16,204 nucleotides of DNA. It comes from Ardenticatenaceae bacterium (GTDB lineage: Bacteria; Chloroflexota; Anaerolineae; Promineifilales; Promineifilaceae). The position numbers and the translations under genes are program-made. Below the pieces are notes generated by a model. It did no database searches and was not told the DNA's origin. It saw nothing but the letters and a program-made list of their open reading frames with translations. Location of the stretch: positions 1-16,204 of the forward strand of contig JACKCD010000082.1 of assembly GCA_020634215.1 (NCBI GenBank), written 5' to 3'. Of the stretch, positions 7,521-14,229 are shown piece after piece. Every line of letters starts with the position of its first letter. The stretch's first letter is position 1.

Positions 7521-7959
7521 TTTTCCCATTCTCTAAAATAACAAGTTCGTTTTGCACGCAGACGGTGGTTTGGGGGAAGGTGGAGAGGTGGGCACAAACG
7601 GCCGTAAAATCCTCCCCCGCCAGCACCACCACCGGCAGCGACCGCCCATAAATTTCCTGTGCCACCACCGCTCCTAGTGCCAAAATGCTGTCCGCTTCGG
7701 CGGTGATAATCGCTGTTGGAGCCGTTTCGGCACGCACCGCCTCCAGCAAAATGCTGCTGGCACTGCTGGAACCACGCCCGGCGGGCAAAATAAGCACCCG
7801 TCCCGTGACAGTTCTGCCGCTTTGCGGGTGGCGACGGTCAATAATCTCACCCGTCTGCGGGTTCAGCCCGCCCCACAAACTCAGCGGCTCATCGAGAATG
7901 AGCACTTGGCCGCTGCCGCTGCCTTCGACTAAACAAGTTGCTTGCCAATTTGTGTGCAT
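7516..7959 (-). CDS. Aconitase X small subunit (DUF126, swivel domain)
   Basis: A 147-aa protein matching the AcnX swivel domain: LWGGLNPQTGEIIDRRHPQSG (first half of the family signature) and the catalytic-serine loop GRGSSSAS at residues 61-68. In known enzymes this subunit pairs with the large Fe-S subunit to dehydrate hydroxy-acid-type substrates: mevalonate 5-phosphate in archaea and cis-3-hydroxy-L-proline in some bacteria. The start ATG has AAGGG 5 nt upstream. The large subunit is encoded just upstream on the same strand; the 109-nt spacer holds a dispersed repeat. A palindrome variant AACGGCCGTA at 7597 encodes TAV. Family assignment is firm, substrate is not. Confidence 0.88.
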   Translation of the reverse strand: MHTNWQATCLVEGSGSGQVLILDEPLSLWGGLNPQTGEIIDRRHPQSGRTVTGRVLILPAGRGSSSASSILLEAVRAETAPTAIITAEADSILALGAVVAQEIYGRSLPVVVLAGEDFTAVCAHLSTFPQTTVCVQNELVILENGKT

Positions 7960-7984
7960 GACTACCCTTTATCCGCTGAAAATA

Positions 7985-8036
7985 GGACGCGGACAAACGC
8001 AGACGAACACGGATGAATCTGCGAAATCTTTGATTT
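7985..8036 (-). repeat. 52-bp dispersed repeat, copy 2, upstream of the aconitase X small subunit
   Basis: Second copy of the element at 6223-6274 (45 of 52 identical by eye), in the same orientation. It ends 25 nt before the ATG at 7959 and lies in the spacer between the two subunit genes of one presumed heterodimer. Confidence 0.7.
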
Positions 8037-8068
8037 ATCTCTCATAAAACCTCTGCACCCTTTGCCGT

Positions 8069-9322
8069 TCAATTTTCCCATAACCCCTCATCCCGCCATA
8101 CCTGCCCCTGCGCCGCCGAGCGCACGCACTCTTCCAGGCTGCCAAAAATGACTGAAAAGCCGATGTTGCCGGGGGTGTAGTGGGCAAACTTGCCCGAATT
8201 GGTCATCAGCGTGCCGCCCCGCGCCCGCACAATGGGGGTTACAACCACGCAGGTGTCCACCACAACGGCTACACCTAGCTCTTTCAGTTCGGATAGCCAG
8301 CCGCGCTTTTGCAATGCCGCCAGCACCAGCCGGTGGGTGCAGACGATAAACTCGATGGCGGGGGGGAATTGACGCAGGATCGGCAAAAGCTGCTCAAATT
8401 CAGCCAGGGAAAAGTGGGGACTGCCCAGCGCCACCACGTCAATGGGGCCATCGGCGACGGTGGAAAGATGGCCGCGCATTGCTTTGAGGTCGTCTACAGT
8501 GACGGTGATTTCGGCTTCGGGCGGCCGGCCGTGCAGGGCGGTATCCAGCGTGGGGGCTTCGGGGGTGATGCCAACGGCGTGAAATAGGGCAACCGCGCCG
8601 GACGAGGCAGCGGCGGCACCCAACGCCTTAAGCTGATCTTCGCTGCTGCTGGCGGGCAGCCCGGTGATGACGGGGATTTTGTTGGCGGCGCGGCTGCCGA
8701 TGAGGTAGCCCAAGACAGGATAGAGAACATCGGCATGGCGCAGCCGGTCGGGGATGTTGTGGAGGTGAAAGACGATTTGGCCGCGCCGGTTTTCCGGTAG
8801 ATGCAGTCCATATTCAGGGGCGCGGCCGGTGATGGCGGCGCAAATGTCAATAAAATCGCCGTAACGGTTGGTGCAGGCACCGAGGACGGAATTGGCGAAG
8901 ACGATGGCGTTGCTTTCGGCCCAGGCGATTTGCTGCCCGGTTAACGGCCGTTGTTCCACCTGATAGGGCGCACAGGTCCAAATGGGCGAGCAGCCCATTT
9001 GCTGGTAAAGCTGCATCAGGCGGGTGGCTTTTTGCGCTTGAACGGCCGTTCCCTGAAAATGCTCCGGGTGCAGCAAATCAATCGCCCCCACGTTGAGCGT
9101 GGTCGGCACCACCGTTTTCGCTCCGCCGTCCACCAGCTTTTGGGCAAAATCAATCCCCGAATCGCCGTGGTAAAGGCAGCCGTCAATGTGCGCCGATTCA
9201 ATGGGAATGAGTCGCCGCGCCCCAAACACCCGCCCCATCGTCGTCAAAATCCGCATGGCGATCTGAACGGCCGTTCCCCGTTCCCCCGCCAGCATCGCCT
9301 GCTCTTCCCGGCTCAGTTTCAT
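8069..9322 (-). CDS. Aconitase X large (catalytic) subunit (DUF521)
   Basis: A 417-aa protein of normal AcnX catalytic length. Family features: YHGDSG at 51-56, GCSPIWTCAPYQ with C111 and C117, NSVLGACTNRYGDFID with C150, DTCVVVTP with C358, and NSGKFAHYTPGNIG near 375-388. Conserved cysteines in this family hold an Fe-S cluster; C150 and C358 are the obvious candidates together with one of the others. The product should form a heterodimer with the 147-aa subunit encoded downstream and act as a dehydratase. Candidate reactions are cis-3-hydroxy-L-proline to pyrroline-2-carboxylate or mevalonate 5-phosphate dehydration; the sequence alone does not decide. The ATG is preceded by TGAGGAAG. Three AACGGCCGTT copies, read RP, TAV and TAV. 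Confidence 0.9.
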   Translation of the reverse strand: MKLSREEQAMLAGERGTAVQIAMRILTTMGRVFGARRLIPIESAHIDGCLYHGDSGIDFAQKLVDGGAKTVVPTTLNVGAIDLLHPEHFQGTAVQAQKATRLMQLYQQMGCSPIWTCAPYQVEQRPLTGQQIAWAESNAIVFANSVLGACTNRYGDFIDICAAITGRAPEYGLHLPENRRGQIVFHLHNIPDRLRHADVLYPVLGYLIGSRAANKIPVITGLPASSSEDQLKALGAAAASSGAVALFHAVGITPEAPTLDTALHGRPPEAEITVTVDDLKAMRGHLSTVADGPIDVVALGSPHFSLAEFEQLLPILRQFPPAIEFIVCTHRLVLAALQKRGWLSELKELGVAVVVDTCVVVTPIVRARGGTLMTNSGKFAHYTPGNIGFSVIFGSLEECVRSAAQGQVWRDEGLWEN

Positions 9323-9345
9323 TTACGCTTCCTCATATAAGAATA

Positions 9346-9443
9346 GGACGCTGATTTGCCTGATTTGCCTGATAAGGTTGTGGCACAGCCGCGTCGCTAA
9401 CAGGTAAATCAGGTAAATCAGTTTCATCAGGACAATCAGCGTC
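9346..9443. repeat. Large imperfect inverted repeat of 9-bp units
   Basis: The left arm starts GGACGCTGATT and contains tandem CTGATTTGC units; the right arm (about 9402-9443) contains tandem CAGGTAAAT units and ends AATCAGCGTCC. The outer about 30 bp pair with several mismatches. The element fills the spacer between the GNAT gene stop (9453) and the aconitase X large-subunit start (9322), beginning 24 nt upstream of that ATG. Confidence 0.6.
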
Positions 9444-9452
9444 CCATCCTCT

Positions 9453-10253
9453 TCAATCTGTACCCTCTTTGATTTTCTGTGCTGCGGCGGGGATGGGGAT
9501 GTTGATGACATAAAGCTGGTCGGTGTGGTGCAGCCGAAAACCGAGCTTGTGCGCCACGCGCAGGCTGGCCTCGTTGTCGGGCGAAGTCGTCCAACTGGGG
9601 GTGCGCCCCCGCTGCTGGATGGCGTGGCAAACGGCGGCGGCACAGGCCGACCCTAGCCCCAACCCCCGTGCCTCTGGTTCGGTGGCAATCCCCACGTCCT
9701 CATAGCGGTGGCCGAGGAAGAAGGTGTTGGCAAGGGAAAGCAAACGGCCGTTTTCCCCAAACGCCCCCCATCCAACCCCGCTCGCCGCCAGCCCCGCCAA
9801 CCCGCCCCACGTTTTTGCCACCCAACTGGTCTCGTCGCTCAACTGCTGTAGCTGCGGCAAATCGGCCGTGGTGAGCTGGCGCACAGTGTAGCCACTTGGC
9901 ACAATGGCCGTTGGCGCGTGTTCGAGCGTCAGAATGACCCGCTGCCACACCTGCAACTCGGGGAAGGCGGCGTGGAGCAGGGGGACAAACGGCCGTTCCG
10001 CAGCCACAAAACCGCGCACGCAGCCGTACAGATCGGCGGGAACAATGTCACTGGCCGTACCGCAAAGGGCGTAATTTCCGGCAGTTTCGGCCAAAATGAC
10101 GGTGGGGTAAGGCCATTGGTTGACGTGGAAACGGCCGTTTTTCGTCTGAAGCACATGCAAAGCCACCAGCGGCCCCGGCTCGTCCGGCAAAAACCGTTCC
10201 CGCAAAGCCGCCGCTTGCGCCAACGGTATCTCAAACAGGCTACTGTTTACCAT
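9453..10253 (-). CDS. GNAT-family N-acetyltransferase
   Basis: A 266-aa protein whose C-terminal half is a GNAT domain: VGIATEPEARGLGLGSACAA contains the acetyl-CoA pyrophosphate-binding R/Q-x-x-G-x-G/A pattern (RGLGLG), followed by NEASLRVAHKLGF, typical of the motif-B region. The N-terminal half (about 130 residues) is a less conserved extension, as in the GNAT_acetyltran type. The frame is open 53 codons further upstream, but that extension would run into the divergent DUF1697 gene, so the ATG at 10253 (MVNSSLFEIP) is chosen; no strong ribosome site is visible. The acceptor is unknown. Three palindromes are read NGR, RP and NGR. Confidence 0.75.
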   Translation of the reverse strand: MVNSSLFEIPLAQAAALRERFLPDEPGPLVALHVLQTKNGRFHVNQWPYPTVILAETAGNYALCGTASDIVPADLYGCVRGFVAAERPFVPLLHAAFPELQVWQRVILTLEHAPTAIVPSGYTVRQLTTADLPQLQQLSDETSWVAKTWGGLAGLAASGVGWGAFGENGRLLSLANTFFLGHRYEDVGIATEPEARGLGLGSACAAAVCHAIQQRGRTPSWTTSPDNEASLRVAHKLGFRLHHTDQLYVINIPIPAAAQKIKEGTD

Positions 10254-10405
10254 GCGGCATTTTACCAATAACGCCGCGAGTAGCCGAGGATTCCAACGTT
10301 TGCCCAAGAATGTGCTTTTTGAGGTGTAGCAGTCCATGTGCCTTGAAGCGGGTTTTTCTGGATAATGAGAAGCATGGTCAAATTGATGATGATGGAGGAA
10401 CGCTA

Positions 10406-10948
10406 ATGGCAACCTATATTGCTTTGCTGCGGGGGATTAACGTGGGAGGGAACCGCAAGATTTTGATGGCCGATTTGCGGCAGATGTGCGTGTCGCTGGG
10501 GCTGCGCGGAGTGGCGACCTATGTGCAAAGCGGCAATGTGGTGTTTGACAGCGACGACGGCGACGCGGCGGCGGTGGCGGCGTGGTTGGAGGGGGCGATT
10601 GCGGCGATGACGGGGTTTGAGGTGGCGGTGGTGGTGCGCACGTCGGCCGACCTGGCGCGCATTTTAGCCCAAGAGCCATACCCACATGGCGAACCTAAGT
10701 TTGTCCACGTGCTGTTTTTGCGGGAGGAAGGGGAGGAAACGGCCGTTTCCAACTTCACCCCACCCCCCGGCAGCGACGACGAATACCGCATAGACGGCCG
10801 CGAAATCTACATTCATTACCCCAACGGCGCGGGCCGCTCCAAGCTGACGGGCAACTACTTTGAGCGCAAGCTGGGGGTGGTAGGCACCGCCCGCAACTGG
10901 CGCACGGTGCAGGCGTTGCTGGCATTAGCCGAAAAAGCCGAACGATGA
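10406..10948 (+). CDS. DUF1697 family protein
   Basis: A 180-aa protein with the DUF1697 signature at its start (YIALLRGINVGGNRKILMAD, then LG..GVATYVQSGNVVF) and the family's C-terminal block GAGRSKLTGNYFERKLGVVGTARNW. Length is typical. The biochemical function of the family is not established. ATG 10406 is chosen over an upstream in-frame ATG (10310) because GGAGGAA sits 7 nt before it and the signature begins immediately. It diverges from the GNAT gene across a 152-nt spacer. At 10738 the palindrome (TAV) separates a G-rich from a strongly C-rich half of the gene. Confidence 0.88.
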   Translation: MATYIALLRGINVGGNRKILMADLRQMCVSLGLRGVATYVQSGNVVFDSDDGDAAAVAAWLEGAIAAMTGFEVAVVVRTSADLARILAQEPYPHGEPKFVHVLFLREEGEETAVSNFTPPPGSDDEYRIDGREIYIHYPNGAGRSKLTGNYFERKLGVVGTARNWRTVQALLALAEKAER

Positions 10949-11063
10949 TACGGTTATGGGGTAAGCAACCAAAAAGTGACCAGTCCCGATGGTTGTTTGT
11001 CTAAAAAACGTGAACAGTTGGTTTCACAAAGATTTTTTGCACAGGTAAATAGGAGAAAACCGC

Positions 11064-11297
11064 ATGACAAAAGAAGCATTTGATCGGCAGAAGCGCAGCT
11101 TGGGCAGCGCAAAGAAACCAGAGGCGGCTAAGAAACACACGGTAGCGGCGGGTGAATCGCTGGCGGCCATTGCCCAGAAATATTATGGTTCTTCGTCCAA
11201 AGAAAGCTGGATGAAGATTTACAACGCCAACCGCTTTACGATTGGGGATAACCCATCGGCCATTAAAGTTGGGCAAGAGTTGACGATTCCCGCATAA
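11064..11297 (+). CDS. Small LysM-domain protein
   Basis: A 77-aa protein that is little more than one LysM domain (residues about 24-76: HTVAAGESLAAIAQKYYG, then WMKIYNANR and IKVGQELTIP) behind a short basic N-terminal tail. LysM binds N-acetylglucosamine-containing glycans such as peptidoglycan. There is no signal peptide, so it may act inside the cell like the small YgaU/XkdP-type LysM proteins. AGGAG lies 8 nt before the ATG. The gene stands alone and ends in a clear intrinsic terminator. Confidence 0.85.
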   Translation: MTKEAFDRQKRSLGSAKKPEAAKKHTVAAGESLAAIAQKYYGSSSKESWMKIYNANRFTIGDNPSAIKVGQELTIPA

Positions 11298-11304
11298 GAT
11301 TAGC

Positions 11305-11330
11305 GGTAGGGGCGTATTGCATACGCCTTT
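11305..11330. repeat. Dispersed palindrome GGGCGTAT-type, copy 1
   Basis: Stem GGCGTAT (11311-11317) / ATACGCC (11321-11327) with loop TGC, preceded by GGTAGG. The same element recurs in inverted orientation at 11418-11442 and again at 15766-15794, always between genes. It lies 8 nt after the lysM stop. Confidence 0.75.
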
Positions 11331-11343
11331 TACACCCAAACAC

Positions 11344-11377
11344 AAAGCTGACCTTCAACCGGGGGTCAGCTTTTTTT
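11344..11377 (+). terminator. Rho-independent terminator after lysM
   Basis: A perfect 10-bp stem, AAAGCTGACC (11344-11353) with GGTCAGCTTT (11364-11373), a 10-nt loop and a run of seven T (11371-11377). Outer A-rich bases on the left allow some reverse-strand activity too. It is flanked on both sides by inverted copies of the dispersed palindrome. Confidence 0.88.
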
Positions 11378-11417
11378 GTGTTTATTTGGAGTTCTGTAGG
11401 GTGGCTGGCATATTTGA

Positions 11418-11442
11418 GGGCGTATGCAATACGCCCCTACCC
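11418..11442. repeat. Dispersed palindrome GGGCGTAT-type, copy 2 (inverted)
   Basis: Reads GGGCGTATGCAATACGCCC followed by CTACCC, the reverse complement of the element at 11305-11330. Together the two copies make a large inverted repeat that encloses the lysM terminator. Confidence 0.75.
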
Positions 11443-11579
11443 GATCTTTTTTTGTTTGGGGCGGCTGATACACCAATTGCGGGGGAAAATGGGGATGGGT
11501 GGTGCGTGGTGAAGGTTGCAGAAAACGGCCGTTTTGCTACCCTTACACTCATTAGGCCACAACATGAAGGAAGGAACCT

Positions 11580-13787
11580 ATGAGAGTGATCGTTGATCAA
11601 AAACCGATCCCGTTTGCCCCCGGTGACAGCCTGTTGGTTGCCATGCTGCGGGCGGGCGAACACCCCACCGAGGGCGGCTGTCTGTGTTTGGGCGGCGACT
11701 GCCCCAACTGCTTGGCAACCGTAGACGGCATTTCTTACGTCCGCACCTGCCAGGTGGCGGCCAAACCGGGCATGGTGGTCGAACGTCACCCCGCCGATGG
11801 CTACCCGCTATTACCCGACGACAGCCGACACCGCGCCGAAGTCCACGCCCACAACCACCATTGCGACGTGGTGGTTATTGGGCAAGGGGAGTCGGGGCGG
11901 GCAGCACTGGCCGAAGCGGAAGCGGCGGGCAAGCAGGCGATTGGGCTGGATGTTGCCAATGGGCAAGAGGCAATTGGCATCTACAGCGGCCCGCTGGTGG
12001 TGGCGCGAACCGCTGCCGGAATGCTCCACATTCACGCCGCAGAGGTGGTAGTGGCAACGGGGGCGGCGGAAATTCAGCCCGTGGTGCCAGGGTCGGAGCT
12101 GGCGGGGCTGTTTACCAGCCGAGCGGCCGAACAACTGACGGCGGCGGGGCTGGATTTGGGTCGGGTTGTAGCAGTCGGCACGCCACCGGCCGGCATTGAA
12201 TGCGAATTGGCAAGCGGCGACCTGCTGCGGTTTGAAGGGGAGGGGGGGCGCGTAACGGCCGTTATTACCCAATCTGCCGACGGCAGCGAAAACCGTTACC
12301 CGTGCCAAACGGCCGTTGTCGGTCTCGGTCTCTACCCCCGCGATGCCCTCACCCGGATGGGCCACCAGCTACCCGTTCGCGCCGTGGGCGACGCCACCCG
12401 CGAGGCTGACCTGCCCACCTGCCCTGGTGAAGGCATCATTTGCCCCTGCTCCGGCGTGTCGGTGGCCGATTTGGAGCGCATTTGGGAGCAAGGCTTTCAG
12501 GAAATGGAGCTGGTTAAGCGGGCGACGCTGGCCGGAACGGGAACGTGCCAGGGTGGCGTTTGCACCCCTTACCTCCGCAGCTTTTTGCTGGCAAAGGGGA
12601 AGACGCTGCAGCCCGCTTTCACGGCTCGTCCGGTTAACCGGCAGTTGACGCTGGGCGAAATTGCCGCCGGAGCGCACCACCACCCGACGGCTCGCACCGC
12701 TTTGGACGGGGAACACCGCCGCTTGGGGGCGAAAATGGAGCGCAGCGGCGGCTGGTGGCGGCCGTGGAACTATGGCGACGTGTGGGCGGAGTATTGGGCG
12801 GTGCGGGAAGCGGTTTCGATTATGGATGTTAGCACCCTGGGCAAGATGATTGTCTCGGGGCCGGATGTGCTGGAACTGCTGGAGCGGCTGTATCCGACGA
12901 AGGTGAGTACGATCAAGAACGGCCGTTCGCGCTACGTCCTCCTCCTCGATGAGCGGGGCTACGTTTTTGACGACGGCATGATTTGCAAAGACAGCGACAC
13001 CCAGTACACCCTCACCTTCACCAGCGGCGGCTCCAGCCACGCCGAAATGTGGGTGCGCGACTGGGCCGAAAGCTGGGGGCTGGACGTGCGGATTTTGCTG
13101 CAAACCCAGCGGCTGGGGGCGATCAATGTCACCGGGCCGCTGGCAAACGAGTTGCTGGCCCGCGCCGGGCTGGACAACCCGCCCCCCTATTTGGGTCACA
13201 TTGAGGCAACGGTGGCCGGGGTTCCCTGCCGCATCTTCCGCCTCAGCTTCACCGGGGAACTGTCCTATGAACTGCACCACCCCGTTGAACAGTCGGTGAC
13301 GCTGTGGCGGGGGCTGCTGGAACTGGGGCAAGAGCTGGGCATTCGGCCGCACGGGTTGGAAACGCTGCTCAAGCTGCGGCTGGAAAAAGGCCACATCATC
13401 GTCGGGCAAGACACCGACATGGATTCGACCCCGCGCCGTCTGCACCACGAATGGGCGATTAAGCTGGACAAGGAGTTTTTTATCGGCCGGCAGGCGGTGC
13501 TGCGGACGAACAAAATCCCGCTGGACAAGCAGCTTGTGGGGCTGGAAATGGTGGGGCAGCCGGCCGGATATGCGCCGCTGGAAGGTGGGGTGATTTGGCA
13601 CCAGGGCAACTATGCCGGGATTGTGACCTCGGCCACCTATTCCCCGGCGTTGGGCAAGACGGTGCTGCTGGGCTGGCTTTACCTGCAAAATGGGGAGCTG
13701 CCGACTGAAGTGGAAATTGAAGGCAAGACGGCGCGGCGGGTTGAGGTGCCGTTTTATGATAAGGAGGCGAGTCGTGCCAGAGCTTAA
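11580..13787 (+). CDS. soxA: Sarcosine-oxidase-alpha-like subunit with two intact [2Fe-2S] motifs and GcvT domain
   Basis: A 735-aa multidomain protein. Residues 1-80 form a plant-type ferredoxin (Fer2_4) domain with C36-x4-C41-x2-C44-x12-C57. Residues 94-275 form an FAD/NAD-binding domain (VVVIGQGESG at 97-106, VVVATGA at 156, GDA at 270). Residues 281-340 form a BFD-like domain with C288-x-C290 and C323-x4-C328. Residues about 376-735 form a GcvT/aminomethyltransferase-like folate domain ending in GQDTDMDSTPRR and FIGRQAVL, very close to the SoxA C-terminus. Sarcosine oxidase alpha subunits are usually near 1000 aa and lack these cysteines, so this is a compact variant closer in its cofactor sites to HcnA/HcnB or hydroxyproline/octopine dehydrogenases. 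It would feed electrons from the beta subunit and pass the methyl group to tetrahydrofolate. AAGGAAGGAA precedes the ATG. First gene of an A-G-B-D cluster. Confidence 0.85.
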   Translation: MRVIVDQKPIPFAPGDSLLVAMLRAGEHPTEGGCLCLGGDCPNCLATVDGISYVRTCQVAAKPGMVVERHPADGYPLLPDDSRHRAEVHAHNHHCDVVVIGQGESGRAALAEAEAAGKQAIGLDVANGQEAIGIYSGPLVVARTAAGMLHIHAAEVVVATGAAEIQPVVPGSELAGLFTSRAAEQLTAAGLDLGRVVAVGTPPAGIECELASGDLLRFEGEGGRVTAVITQSADGSENRYPCQTAVVGLGLYPRDALTRMGHQLPVRAVGDATREADLPTCPGEGIICPCSGVSVADLERIWEQGFQEMELVKRATLAGTGTCQGGVCTPYLRSFLLAKGKTLQPAFTARPVNRQLTLGEIAAGAHHHPTARTALDGEHRRLGAKMERSGGWWRPWNYGDVWAEYWAVREAVSIMDVSTLGKMIVSGPDVLELLERLYPTKVSTIKNGRSRYVLLLDERGYVFDDGMICKDSDTQYTLTFTSGGSSHAEMWVRDWAESWGLDVRILLQTQRLGAINVTGPLANELLARAGLDNPPPYLGHIEATVAGVPCRIFRLSFTGELSYELHHPVEQSVTLWRGLLELGQELGIRPHGLETLLKLRLEKGHIIVGQDTDMDSTPRRLHHEWAIKLDKEFFIGRQAVLRTNKIPLDKQLVGLEMVGQPAGYAPLEGGVIWHQGNYAGIVTSATYSPALGKTVLLGWLYLQNGELPTEVEIEGKTARRVEVPFYDKEASRARA

Positions 13788-14160
13788 TCGTTTACCGGCA
13801 ACGCGAATTGTATCTACGGCGCTGGATGGGGCAGTGTGGCCGGAGAATCGGCTGGTGTTGAGAACGGCAGCCGATGAACTGCTCATCATCCCCCCCGTAG
13901 CCGACGTGAGCAGCGTCACCAGCCACGACCCATACGCCATTGTGGTGGAAGATGCCAGCTACGCCGGGGTGTGGCTGGGGGCAGATGAGGCAGCAGCCAT
14001 TTTGCGGCGGCACTGCGAATGGCGGGTGACGGCACAGCGGCCACAGTTTGCCCAGGGAGCCATCGCGGGCATTGCCACCAAGCTGTGGCTGGAAGCCGAC
14101 CGCGTGCTGTTTGTCGTCCCCGCGCCGTATGCGGTGGAGTTTGAGGAAAGAATTGTTTGA
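13774..14160 (+). CDS. soxG: Sarcosine-oxidase-gamma-like subunit (short)
   Basis: A 128-aa protein placed where a gamma subunit is expected. The start is GTG 13774, preceded by a perfect AAGGAGG 6 nt upstream; it overlaps the last 14 nt of the alpha gene, indicating translational coupling. The upstream open frame to 13690 is therefore not used. The second half (ASYAGVWLGADEAAAILRRH, then PQFAQGAIAGIATKLWL and VPAPYAVEFEERIV) lines up by position and character with the C-terminal half of SoxG, but the usual family length is near 200 aa and similarity is weak. Assignment rests mainly on context. An alternative is an unrelated small GcvT-fold accessory protein. Confidence 0.6.
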   Translation: MPELNRLPATRIVSTALDGAVWPENRLVLRTAADELLIIPPVADVSSVTSHDPYAIVVEDASYAGVWLGADEAAAILRRHCEWRVTAQRPQFAQGAIAGIATKLWLEADRVLFVVPAPYAVEFEERIV

Positions 14161-14162
14161 GC

Positions 14163-14217
14163 GTAGGGTGTAGGGTGTAGGGTGTGGAATCCACTCCCTA
14201 CACCCCACTCCCCACTC
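14163..14217. repeat. Heptamer-built hairpin between gamma and beta genes
   Basis: Three perfect tandem copies of GTAGGGT (14163-14183) face a right arm of CCACTCCCTACACCCC character. The fold centres on GGAATCC near 14189. It fills nearly the whole 69-nt spacer and ends about 13 nt before the soxB-like ATG, where no ribosome site is evident. Confidence 0.65.
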
Positions 14218-14229
14218 TCTTCCTAACCT

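Noticed and set aside
10949..11063. GTGAA/TTCAC pair between the DUF1697 and lysM genes as a terminator
   Set aside because: Only a 5-bp stem with no T-run in the right place; not distinguishable from chance.
11305..11442. Inverted copies flanking the lysM terminator considered as ends of an insertion sequence
   Set aside because: Only about 90 nt lie between them, with no transposase and no visible target duplication; kept as repeats only.
12369..13940. 523-codon open frame on the minus strand opposite the soxA-like gene
   Set aside because: It is the shadow of a GC-rich gene: low-complexity His/Pro/Arg/Gln-rich translation, no ribosome site, no recognisable domain, while the plus strand has a full multidomain protein.
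14163..14217. Tandem GTAGGGT units considered as part of a CRISPR array
   Set aside because: Units are 7 bp with no spacers and the second half is inverted; no cas genes are present.
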